A stretch of DNA of 64,000 nt, taken from NCBI GenBank assembly GCA_947089135.1, contig CAMUJF010000015.1:3883-67882 (forward strand). The letters are read 5' to 3'. A program made the translations under genes and the position numbers. The stretch's first letter is position 1, and every line of letters starts with the position of its first letter. Under the pieces are notes generated by a model. The model searched no databases and had not been told where the DNA came from. It saw only the letters and a program-made list of their open reading frames with translations. Positions 52,783 to 60,148 of this stretch are shown in pieces. This DNA is from an uncultured Clostridia bacterium. Its GTDB lineage: Bacteria; Bacillota; Clostridia; Oscillospirales; Ruminococcaceae.

Positions 52783-54165
52783 TCACTGTTCATTAGAAAG
52801 AGTTTTTTTACCGCGTTTTTTCGACGCTGAGTCCGTCGAAAACGACATTGTAAACAGCTTATCGGTGGTAAACATTTTTACCGCCAGGAACATACATACC
52901 GCAAAGAAAATTATCTGGTACGCAAGTCCTCCCCAGAAAATAAGCATATTTCCGTTCATAAGATTTGAAAGAGCCATGTAGGTGTGGGTAAACGGGATCG
53001 CGTAAACTACAAATTTAAATACAGCCGACATAGAGTTTACGTCCATGAACATTGTGATGAAAAACGGTATCATTACTGCTATCATTATCGGCATTGTGAG
53101 CGTTTGTACCGATTTAACGTCGGTCGCCATTGCGCCGAGGATAAGGGAAATCGCAAGACCGATAGCAATAGTAAAGAAAAGCTGAAGTGCGAAAAGTACA
53201 TAGCTCATAGGCGTAAGGGCGATTCCAAGCTCTGCCATTGCCTGACCTACTCCGGTTACGCCTTCGGAAACCGCGGAAACATCAACGTTTGACATATCTG
53301 TTGTTGATATTTCATTTACTGCGCTGCCCATCATTCCTACCATATAAAGCGCAAAGCCGACTATCATAAATAACGCGTTAAGCAGAGCGGAAATTACCGC
53401 TGCAACCATTTTTGCGGACAGCACCGTCATTCTCGATACGGGCGCGGATAAAAGCGTCTCCAGTGTTTTGTCAATTTTTTCCGTTGAGATAGCGGTCATT
53501 ATCATCTGCGAAGCCATGAGCAAAAGGAAAAATATTGCGAACGGCGCTATCATGGACTGCATCATTGTTATCGCTCCCAATGCGGAAGCGGACACCTGAG
53601 CGGTTTTGCCGTTGTTTACGGTGTACTCAACAGTAGTCATAGGCTCTCTTATAAGAGCGATATCATCTTCGGTAAGTCCGTAATTTTCGCTCATTATCTC
53701 GTTCATGCAGACGGTTTGTATCCTGCTTATAACGTCAGAGCCGGAAATGGTGCTCATTGAAGAAGCGATCCCTGCTGTGGACATTGTGCTGACAAATTTT
53801 ATCAGCGCGGGTTCTTTTTTCACCGTAATGCTTTCGCCGTAGCCCTGAGGGATTATAACGGCGTTTTTAATATCCAGTCTTTCCAGTTCTGCGGCGTAAT
53901 CGTCGCTTTCAAAGGTCACGTAGTTTATTTCAGTGGTTTGGGAGTCCTCTATCTTTTTCAGAACTTCGGCGGTGAACTCGCTGTCGTCCTGATTGCAAAG
54001 CGTTATTTTGGAGGTGTCGAAGCCCTCCTCCATTGCGCCGCCCATTATTTGTCCCATAAAGATAAGCAGCGCCATTGTAAATACCATGCTGATTATCGCC
54101 TGCTTTGTTATAAGCTCCCGCAGTTCTTTTTTTAGCAGATTACCGAACTTCATTTTAATAATCAT
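52783..54165 (-). CDS. NatB-like ABC-2 permease (sodium/drug exporter type)
   Basis: About 460 residues. It has one N-terminal membrane span, a large extracellular domain (about 45-200) and a group of five to six spans (210-445), the NatB/YhgE-like ABC-2 layout. EKIDKTLETLLSAPVSRMTVLSAK is the conserved coupling segment. I use the ATG at 54165; ATG 54153 is an alternative. The ribosome site AAAGGAGGA lies 21 bases away, with a perfect hairpin between them. It follows the ATPase gene in one operon. Confidence 0.85.
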   Translation of the reverse strand: MIIKMKFGNLLKKELRELITKQAIISMVFTMALLIFMGQIMGGAMEEGFDTSKITLCNQDDSEFTAEVLKKIEDSQTTEINYVTFESDDYAAELERLDIKNAVIIPQGYGESITVKKEPALIKFVSTMSTAGIASSMSTISGSDVISRIQTVCMNEIMSENYGLTEDDIALIREPMTTVEYTVNNGKTAQVSASALGAITMMQSMIAPFAIFFLLLMASQMIMTAISTEKIDKTLETLLSAPVSRMTVLSAKMVAAVISALLNALFMIVGFALYMVGMMGSAVNEISTTDMSNVDVSAVSEGVTGVGQAMAELGIALTPMSYVLFALQLFFTIAIGLAISLILGAMATDVKSVQTLTMPIMIAVMIPFFITMFMDVNSMSAVFKFVVYAIPFTHTYMALSNLMNGNMLIFWGGLAYQIIFFAVCMFLAVKMFTTDKLFTMSFSTDSASKKRGKKTLSNEQ

Positions 54166-54263
54166 ATTCCCGATAGGGGAATATATCCTCCTTTCGATGT
54201 TTTGCGGTTTGCGAAGCAAATTTCCAACGAAGTCGGAAAAGCAAAACTCGCAGTCCGAAAAAT

Positions 54264-55004
54264 TTATTTTTCGGATTTGACCACCTTTTCAAATACTTCC
54301 TCAAGGTTAGCGGCTTCGTACCGCTCTTTAAGTTCGTCGATACGTCCCACAGCCATGAGCTTTCCGCCGGTCATTATGCCCACGCGGTCGGAAACATACT
54401 CTATCTCCAGCATATTGTGGGAGGACAGCAGAAACGCCATGTTGTGCTCCTTGGCGAGAGCCTTTATCATTTTGCGTATTTCAAGGGCGTTGATAACGTC
54501 CAGACCGGAGGTCGCCTCGTCCATTATGGCAAGCTTCGGTTCGGTCATTACCGCCCTTGCGAGCAGCAGCTTCCTTATCATGCCGCGGGAGTAGCCGCCT
54601 ATCTTGTCGGAGAGTCTGTCTCCCAGACCGCATATAGCCTTGCCCCGCTCCACGTATTTGTCAAGCTCGTCCTTGTCCTTTGCGAAAAGGGACGCCATGA
54701 ATTCAAGGTAATTTATACCCGTCATGGTCTTATAGGCTCCCGCTTCGTCGGGAAGATATGTGATATTCTCCCTTACCTTGTCAGGCTCCTTAACAATGCT
54801 GTGTCCTGCCACGAGAGCGTCCCCCGAAGTAGGCTGTATAAGGGTGGATATCATGCGTATGGTTGTGGTTTTGCCTGCTCCGTTGGGACCGATAAGCGCG
54901 AATATCTCGCCCTCGTCAACACTGAAGCTTACCCCGTCGGCGGCAAAAACGTCTTTCTTGGGGTACTTTTTTGAAAGTCCCCCGACCTCAAGAACCGATG
55001 CCAT
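54264..55004 (-). CDS. NatA-like ABC transporter ATP-binding protein
   Basis: 246 residues with Walker A GPNGAGKTT near 39, signature-like YSRGMIRKL near 138, Walker B LAIMDEATSGLD and switch LLSSHNMLE. It matches the NatA group that powers ABC-2 exporters. The ATG at 55004 follows AGGAGGT. Its promoter carries an operator very like that of the GntR operon at 45 kb. Confidence 0.92.
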   Translation of the reverse strand: MASVLEVGGLSKKYPKKDVFAADGVSFSVDEGEIFALIGPNGAGKTTTIRMISTLIQPTSGDALVAGHSIVKEPDKVRENITYLPDEAGAYKTMTGINYLEFMASLFAKDKDELDKYVERGKAICGLGDRLSDKIGGYSRGMIRKLLLARAVMTEPKLAIMDEATSGLDVINALEIRKMIKALAKEHNMAFLLSSHNMLEIEYVSDRVGIMTGGKLMAVGRIDELKERYEAANLEEVFEKVVKSEK

Positions 55005-55028
55005 TTTAATTTACCTCCTGCCATTTAG

Positions 55029-55078
55029 TTGTACTAATTTAATAATACAATAATACTACAAATTTTTTCTTTTGTCAA
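55029..55078 (-). promoter_or_regulatory. Promoter and GntR-type operator of the natAB-like operon
   Basis: On the minus strand TTGACA (55073-55078) and TATTAT (55050-55055) are 17 bases apart. Across the start site lies TTGTACTA-N6-TAATACAA (55029-55050, plus-strand reading), one base different from the operator at 45001-45022. Confidence 0.7.
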
Positions 55079-55387
55079 TTGACTATAGTGTACAATAAAC
55101 CGTCATGCCATATGCCGTATTTTGTATATAGGCGATACCGTTAAGCCATAAAGTGTACTCCGTAACATAGCGTATACTTTTTTATAATTATACCATGCTT
55201 TCTGATAAAAAGCAATACCTTAGTATTAAAAAGTGTATAACCTTATTGAAATTTGATAAAATTACTTACAGCGTTCCGCACAGAAAACGCACAAAAGCTG
55301 AGCCGTAAGTCTTGCATATACGGACGTCGGCGAAAGATTTTGTTTGCGTTTTCAAAGCGGGATCGCTGTAGAGAAAGGGTGATGAAA
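55079..55387. other. AT-rich gap upstream of an XRE gene
   Basis: No gene is supported here. I see several TATA-like strings (GTATACTTTTTTATAATTATACC near 55170, in part palindromic) but no convincing promoter for the XRE gene. Confidence 0.4.
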
Positions 55388-55639
55388 ATGTCAAGATCCG
55401 CAAAGATCTCTAAGCAGAACGAATACAAATATATTCAGCTTGGGCTTAACATCGCATATTACCGCAAGCTGCAGGGGTTCACTCAGGAAGAGCTTGCGGA
55501 GGCGGCGGGGATAAGCCGTTCACATATAAGCGCAATAGAAGCGGCAAATATAGTCCACAACGTTTCTCTTGAAGTAATTTTCAACATTGCCGCCGCCCTC
55601 GGTACGGAGCCGTACAAGCTGCTGATATTCAGGGACTAA
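55388..55639 (+). CDS. XRE-family HTH regulator
   Basis: 83 residues from the ATG at 55388 (GAAAGGG eight bases upstream); ATG 55382 is also open. The HTH covers RKLQGFTQEELAEAAGISRSHISAIEAA. It is one domain with no ligand part. The gene converges on and overlaps the last of three paralogous membrane genes by four bases, so each transcript could affect the other. Confidence 0.85.
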   Translation: MSRSAKISKQNEYKYIQLGLNIAYYRKLQGFTQEELAEAAGISRSHISAIEAANIVHNVSLEVIFNIAAALGTEPYKLLIFRD

Positions 55640-56067
55640 TACTTACGTTCGTAGTAAAATTTGAAGCAGAGCTTGCATACAGTCATGACCCCGACCACTA
55701 TCGTAAGGACTATTGTTATTTCCGCCGAAAAAAACGAAGAAACTATCGCGCCGAGACAAATAATGAACGCGGATACCGTAAAGCTGCCGCTTGCGGTTTT
55801 TTCGCGTATAAGAGCGTAACGTTCGTCCGTGGACTTTCTGTAAAGCTCTTCAAGCTTTTTTTCGTCAATTTTTATCATATAAAGCCGAAACGACATTACA
55901 ATTGCGTAAACAATAAGAACGGCGCACAGTCCCGAACCGAAGCCTCGTGTATAATCGCTTGTATTTCCTTTCACAGCAGAAAACACCCAGTACACCGTAT
56001 TTGCAGCCAGAGCCGCGAGCCAAAGCAGGAACATTTTTGCGGCAAGGTCTTTTTTGAATTTTTCCAT
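55636..56067 (-). CDS. Paralogous membrane protein A of the XRE cluster
   Basis: 143 residues. Two N-terminal spans, a cytoplasmic segment with the shared motif KKLEELYRKSTDERYALIREK (about 70-90) and two C-terminal spans, ending FYYERKY. It aligns with the two upstream genes along its length. Function is unknown. Similar four-span proteins often follow small XRE regulators in Clostridia. Confidence 0.8.
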   Translation of the reverse strand: MEKFKKDLAAKMFLLWLAALAANTVYWVFSAVKGNTSDYTRGFGSGLCAVLIVYAIVMSFRLYMIKIDEKKLEELYRKSTDERYALIREKTASGSFTVSAFIICLGAIVSSFFSAEITIVLTIVVGVMTVCKLCFKFYYERKY

Positions 56068-56077
56068 AACTGCCTCC

Positions 56078-56512
56078 TCAGTATTTTCTTCTGTAGTAAA
56101 AACGAAATCCTGCTTTTACAAAAATAACTGTCATCATAACCCCGATAAGCGTGTAGAACACCGTGTCGGAATAAAACGAAGCAACCATTGCGGAAAGTAC
56201 AATAATACATAGTATCGCTTTGAATGAAGAACTGTCCGACTTTTCGCAGATAAGCTTTTCACGTTCGTCCGTTGCGGAGATATAAAGCCTTTTCAGCTTT
56301 TCGTCGTCCTTTAACGCAGCCGAGTATCTTAAAATATTAACTGCCATAAAAACTATTGCTCCCGCGCAAAAACCGCTTCCGAAATTTGACGAATTATTTT
56401 CTCCGTTTACCGCTTCCACAACGCTGAAACCGACCCACAGCAATATGGCTGCCGCCAGCATAACGATATAAAATGTAAGAGTTTTCTTAGCTTGTTTTTT
56501 GAAATTTTCCAT
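56078..56512 (-). CDS. Paralogous membrane protein B of the XRE cluster
   Basis: 144 residues, the second tandem paralogue, with KLKRLYISATDEREKLICEKS in the middle and FYYRRKY at the end. Four spans are predicted. It follows copy C by 32 bases and precedes copy A by 10, with its own ribosome site, so it is in one operon. Confidence 0.8.
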   Translation of the reverse strand: MENFKKQAKKTLTFYIVMLAAAILLWVGFSVVEAVNGENNSSNFGSGFCAGAIVFMAVNILRYSAALKDDEKLKRLYISATDEREKLICEKSDSSSFKAILCIIVLSAMVASFYSDTVFYTLIGVMMTVIFVKAGFRFYYRRKY

Positions 56513-56544
56513 AGTTATTCTCCTTTAAAAAACGTGCCGTCCGC

Positions 56545-56979
56545 TTAATATTTTTTGTTGTAATAAAGCTGACAGCCTCCCTTTATTAAAGCAACGACCA
56601 AAAGTACTGCGCCAATAGTATAAAATACGGTTCTTGAAAAGAACGAGGAAATAAACACTGAAGCCGCCAAAATACCGATTATCAAATTGAATGTCAACGA
56701 GTCGGATTTTTCACGAATAAGCCGCGTTCGCTCGTCCGTCTCATCTATGTAAAGCTTTTTCAGTTTTTTGTCGTCCTTTAACGCCGCCGAATATTGCGCA
56801 ATATTTACCGCCATAACAGCAATAAACCCGCCTAATCCGCCTATGCTGTCTATGTCCGTATCGGGTACGTCGATCGCAGCCACCGTAATGAGCAAAACCA
56901 TCCACAAGACAACTGCCGCTATAATTACAGTCCAACAAATTTTAATGGTTCTTTTAGCCTTTTTTCTGAATTCTTCCAT
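56545..56979 (-). CDS. Paralogous membrane protein C of the XRE cluster
   Basis: 144 residues from the ATG at 56979, which has AAAGGAG upstream. It is the first tandem paralogue, with KLKKLYIDETDERTRLIREKS in the middle and YYNKKY at the end. It starts one base after the preceding small gene stops, so it is coupled to it. Four spans predicted; function unknown. Confidence 0.8.
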   Translation of the reverse strand: MEEFRKKAKRTIKICWTVIIAAVVLWMVLLITVAAIDVPDTDIDSIGGLGGFIAVMAVNIAQYSAALKDDKKLKKLYIDETDERTRLIREKSDSLTFNLIIGILAASVFISSFFSRTVFYTIGAVLLVVALIKGGCQLYYNKKY

Positions 56980-56980
56980 G

Positions 56981-57217
56981 TTATCGCTCCTTTCGACCTG
57001 CAAAGGGCTTTTCCTTTTTGATCATGCAGAACGTTGTCCAGGCTATCCAAAGGCTTGCGGACGCACCCTGAACAAAGTCAAGGGCGTTGCTTGCCGTTCG
57101 GGACATCTCAAAGTCCCCGTGGGCGATAAACATAGCCGCGCACCATATCAAAAGCACCGCCTGCATTGCGATTTTAAAACCTCTTTTTTTGTAATTGTTT
57201 TGTACGAAGCATTTCAT
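56981..57217 (-). CDS. Unknown small membrane protein of the XRE cluster
   Basis: 78 residues with two spans (MQAVLLIWCAAMFIA; SASLWIAWTTFCMI) and basic ends. It is not clearly related to the three paralogues. It lies between the XRE regulator (25 bases before) and paralogue C (one base after). Confidence 0.75.
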   Translation of the reverse strand: MKCFVQNNYKKRGFKIAMQAVLLIWCAAMFIAHGDFEMSRTASNALDFVQGASASLWIAWTTFCMIKKEKPFAGRKER

Positions 57218-57242
57218 AGTCGTTCTCCTTTCAAATCACAGA

Positions 57243-57443
57243 CTACAGCTCGGACTCAAAGTCAAAGACTTCTTCAATGGTAAGCCCGAAATATTTGGAT
57301 ATCTTGTACGCCAGCACAAGGGACGCGGTGTATTTTTCACATTCCAGCGAGGTTATGGTCTGCCTTGTTACGCCTACCGCCGCGGCAAGCTCCTCCTGCG
57401 ATATTCTGCGTTCCTTGCGCAGTTCCTGTATTCTTGTTTTCAA
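57243..57443 (-). CDS. Small XRE-family regulator heading the membrane cluster
   Basis: 66 residues, a single HTH (LRKERRISQEELAAAVGVTRQTITSLECEKYTAS) plus a short tail (YFGLTIEEVFDFE). It has the standard form of minimal Firmicute regulators. The start is a TTG at 57443 with GGGAGG upstream. Repeats of CGCTTTGC around its promoter suggest autoregulation of the five-gene operon. Confidence 0.9.
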   Translation of the reverse strand: MKTRIQELRKERRISQEELAAAVGVTRQTITSLECEKYTASLVLAYKISKYFGLTIEEVFDFESEL

Positions 57444-57476
57444 GGCGTCGCCTCCCTCATTTGTTTTGCATATTTT

Positions 57477-57642
57477 GCAAAGTTCGCTTTGCGTTTTAGG
57501 TTAAAAAAATTTGTAAATAGTAAATAACCGTGTGACATTTTCCTCTTTTTAATAATGTACCCAACGGAAAGGGTGCAGGCTCAGCCTGCCTTTGCAATTT
57601 TAGTATAGCACGCTTTGCATTTTTTGTCAAGCGCGCTTTGCA
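57477..57642 (-). promoter_or_regulatory. Promoter and repeated operator of the XRE cluster
   Basis: On the minus strand TTGACA (57625-57630) and TATACT (57602-57607) are 17 bases apart. CGCTTTGCA occurs inside the spacer (57611-57619) and just upstream of the -35 (57634-57642). A palindromic pair GCAAAG-TTCG-CTTTGC (57477-57492) lies in the leader. Confidence 0.7.
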
Positions 57643-57700
57643 AAAAGATATAAATTTGTTGGTTTTGCACGATTCAATGCCTGCAAATTGTACAAAATAT

Positions 57701-57730
57701 AAAAGGCAGCTCCGAAAAACTGCCTTTTAT
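57701..57730. terminator. Terminator after the FabG-like gene
   Basis: AAAAGGCAG and CTGCCTTTT pair around a short loop with A/T runs on both sides. Confidence 0.75.
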
Positions 57731-57754
57731 ATATGATATGCGGATATATGTCCG

Positions 57755-58498
57755 TCAAACAATATTTGCTCCGTCAACAGAGAGGATAGTTCCCGAAACG
57801 TAGCTTGCCATATTGCTTGCAAGGAACAGGAAGCAGCTTGCGACCTCTTCGGGTTCGCCGATCCTGCCGAGAGGTATGGGAGCCGAAACGCGCGCTACCA
57901 TTTCCTCGGGAAGAGCCGCCACCATATCCGTGCGGGTAACTCCGGGAGCGACCGCGTTTACTCTGATGTTGTACTTGCCAAGCTCACGGGCAAGGCTCTT
58001 TGTAAGACCGTTTACAGCAAATTTTGAGGTAGGATAGCCAACGCCGCTTGCCTGACCGTTAAGGCTTACCATGGAGCTTGTGTTGATTATGGAACCGCCG
58101 CCCGCTTCTTTCATATAGGGTACGGCGGCCTTGCAGCCGTTGAATACTGCGGTAACGTTAAGATCCATGATCTTCTTGAAAGCGTCGGGATCGTACTGCT
58201 CAATAGGCTCGCGGGCGGAAATTCCCGCATTGTTTACAAGAATGTCGATCTTGCCGAAAGCGTCCTTGACCTGAGCAAAGGCTTTTTCCACCGCGCCGTA
58301 GTCGGACAGATCGGGGTACAGTCCCATAACCTCGTAAGACGGGTCGATAGCCTTAAGCTTTTCGAGAGCGGCGTCAACGGTTTCTTTTCTCGAACCGAAA
58401 ACGGCGACCTTTGCTCCGTTTTTGAGGAACATCTCCGCGATAGCGAAGCCTATTCCACGCGTACCGCCTGTGATAACAGCAACCTTGTTTTTAAGCAT
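57755..58498 (-). CDS. Short-chain dehydrogenase/reductase (FabG-like)
   Basis: 247 residues from the ATG at 58498, which has AAAGGAG upstream. It is a classical SDR with cofactor motif TGGTRGIGFA near 10, NNAG near 87, catalytic Ser in INTSSMVS and Tyr/Lys in YPTSK. The C-terminus YVSGTILSVDGA is typical of FabG-type 3-oxoacyl reductases. It stands alone rather than in a fatty-acid operon, so another carbonyl substrate is possible. It has its own promoter (58573-58601). Confidence 0.9.
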   Translation of the reverse strand: MLKNKVAVITGGTRGIGFAIAEMFLKNGAKVAVFGSRKETVDAALEKLKAIDPSYEVMGLYPDLSDYGAVEKAFAQVKDAFGKIDILVNNAGISAREPIEQYDPDAFKKIMDLNVTAVFNGCKAAVPYMKEAGGGSIINTSSMVSLNGQASGVGYPTSKFAVNGLTKSLARELGKYNIRVNAVAPGVTRTDMVAALPEEMVARVSAPIPLGRIGEPEEVASCFLFLASNMASYVSGTILSVDGANIV

Positions 58499-58572
58499 AA
58501 CAAAAACTCCTTTGCAATTTTTTATCCGGCAGGAGGCTTTGGCGAAAATCTCCAAACCGGTATTTTAATTAT

Positions 58573-58601
58573 AGTATAACCGTTTGTTATTATTTTGTCA
58601 A
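58573..58601 (-). promoter_or_regulatory. Promoter of the FabG-like gene
   Basis: Minus strand: TTGACA (58596-58601), 17 bases and TATACT (58573-58578). The rest of the gap up to the tRNA terminator (58602-58768) shows no gene. Confidence 0.75.
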
Positions 58602-58768
58602 GCGATTTGGATCAAATAACTCAAGACGGTTTTGCGGCAAATTCTTGAGGAACGCGTAAGGGGGGGCACGCACTTTGACTAAATGTAAAAACGGCAGACA
58701 AGCGGAATATACAAATCGTTTGAGAGCAAAATTATTTCGGCAGTAAAAAGCATTGCAAATTTATAAAA

Positions 58769-58800
58769 AAGAAGTCTTTCCGAAATGCTGTCGGAAAGAC
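58769..58800 (-). terminator. Terminator of tRNA-Arg
   Basis: GTCTTTCCGA and TCGGAAAGAC pair and, on the minus strand, are followed by TTCTTTTTT. Confidence 0.8.
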
Positions 58801-58813
58801 CCCGAATATTGTC

Positions 58814-58888
58814 TGGCACCCCCAGCGAGAATCGAACTCACAACTAACCCTTAGGAGGGGTTTATTATATCCATTTAACTATGGAGGC
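58814..58888 (-). tRNA. tRNA-Arg (anticodon CCU)
   Basis: On the minus strand the acceptor arm GCCTCCA pairs with TGGGGGT (with G-U pairs), followed by G and an encoded CCA. The T arm has GTTCGATTC. The anticodon stem ACCC/GGGT encloses CTCCTAA, giving CCU for arginine AGG. Confidence 0.95.
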
Positions 58889-58897
58889 GTACATCTT

Positions 58898-58926
58898 AGT
58901 ATAGCATACTTTTTCCCCAAATGCAA
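58898..58926 (-). promoter_or_regulatory. Promoter of tRNA-Arg
   Basis: Minus strand: TTGCAT (58921-58926), 17 bases and TATACT (58898-58903), ten bases before the tRNA. Confidence 0.65.
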
Positions 58927-58958
58927 TAGCTTTTTAAAATTTTCTTTGAGGGCGTTCA

Positions 58959-59055
58959 GCACAAACGTGCCGAAATTTTGCAGGAAAATTTGTTCGATTT
59001 TACTATTTACAGAACGCTTGTTCCGTGGTATAATTTCACTAAAGAACATTTGTTG
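58959..59055 (+). promoter_or_regulatory. Promoter with LexA-like boxes for the putative repair operon
   Basis: TTTACA (59006-59011), 17 bases and TATAAT (59029-59034). GAACGCTTGTTC (59012-59023) fills the start of the spacer, a GAAC-N4-GTTC palindrome placed as at 47 kb. GCACAAACGTGC (58959-58970) lies upstream and GAACATTTGTTG (59044-59055) just after the start site. Confidence 0.6.
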
Positions 59056-59074
59056 CAAGGTTGGTGTAAAGCTT

Positions 59075-60109
59075 GTGGATATTGCAGATAATATTATCAG
59101 AAATAAGCTGAAAAACGTGTATTTCATATGGGGACGCGGAAAAACTACCGTTGCAGACATACTGCGGAATAAATACGGCTGCTTTGTTTTCAGTACAGAC
59201 GAAGCGCGGGACAGAAATATGGCGTATGCTTGTCCCGAAAATCAGCCTTGTATGTGCCGTGATTTTGTAAAGGAATACGGCGTAAAAAGCTTCTGGGAGC
59301 TTCCCAGGGAAGTGATAAAGTACAGAGAGGAACACTTTTTACGCGAGGTTACGCCTATGATTGTTGCCGATCTCATTGCAGTTTCAGCTCAATACGACAC
59401 GGTAATATGCGAGGGAGACATCGACTATGAGGGAATAATTTCCGCTGCGGAGCATTTCGTTTGGCTGAACAACTGCGGAACAAAATTTGATTGGTTTGAC
59501 CGTCCCGATCATGAAAACATTGTTGAGATTACAAGTAAAAGAACCGATCTGACAGACGAGGAAAAAGCTGCCGTAATTCAAAATGCCTATAACTCTGTGT
59601 CGGGAAACGAGGGCGTTGTTCCACGCTGGGTAACGGAAAACGGTGTTAAGGTCATACCTTGGGACGACAGCGCGACCGCGGAGGAAACGGCGGCGAAAGT
59701 CGCGGAATATTTTGGATTTGATCATAAGGAGGAAGCTTATAAAATGAAAAAGATCGAAAGATACGATATTAACGAAAATTGGGCGCATTCGGGAATTGTC
59801 AGGGCGGGGGATTTTTATTTTCTGAATTACTGCGTCCGTGATTTGAACGGTACAATTGAACAGCAGGTTAACGGGGCTTTCGACGTAATGGAGGAGCGGT
59901 TGGCATTGGTCGGCTTAACTCTTGAAAATGTCGTACAGATGAACTGCCTGTTTAAAAATATATGGGATATTCCCGTAATGGAAAAGGTGGTCCAAGAAAG
60001 ATTTAACGGCAAATATCCCGCGCGAAAATCCATTCAGACAGAATTTGCTGACCCCAATAATTTGCTGTTTCAGGTTGACGCCGTAGCTTATTCAGCTTCG
60101 GGTGAATAA
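59075..60109 (+). CDS. P-loop kinase-like domain fused to a Rid-family domain
   Basis: 344 residues from a GTG at 59075; the ribosome site is weak (AAGG), and the long upstream frame lacks support because it would start before the promoter. Residues about 1-215 are a P-loop NTPase/kinase-like domain, with an unusually short Walker A (WGRGKTT) and STDEARDRNM as the second block. Residues about 225-344 are a RidA/YjgF-type domain (NGAFDVMEERLALVGLTLENVVQMNCLF; FQVDAVAY). Rid proteins deaminate reactive enamines. It precedes the radical-SAM gene by 39 bases. Confidence 0.75.
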   Translation: MDIADNIIRNKLKNVYFIWGRGKTTVADILRNKYGCFVFSTDEARDRNMAYACPENQPCMCRDFVKEYGVKSFWELPREVIKYREEHFLREVTPMIVADLIAVSAQYDTVICEGDIDYEGIISAAEHFVWLNNCGTKFDWFDRPDHENIVEITSKRTDLTDEEKAAVIQNAYNSVSGNEGVVPRWVTENGVKVIPWDDSATAEETAAKVAEYFGFDHKEEAYKMKKIERYDINENWAHSGIVRAGDFYFLNYCVRDLNGTIEQQVNGAFDVMEERLALVGLTLENVVQMNCLFKNIWDIPVMEKVVQERFNGKYPARKSIQTEFADPNNLLFQVDAVAYSASGE

Positions 60110-60148
60110 CAAATAACAAGTATAAAACCGAGATCGGAGGTGCGCGTT

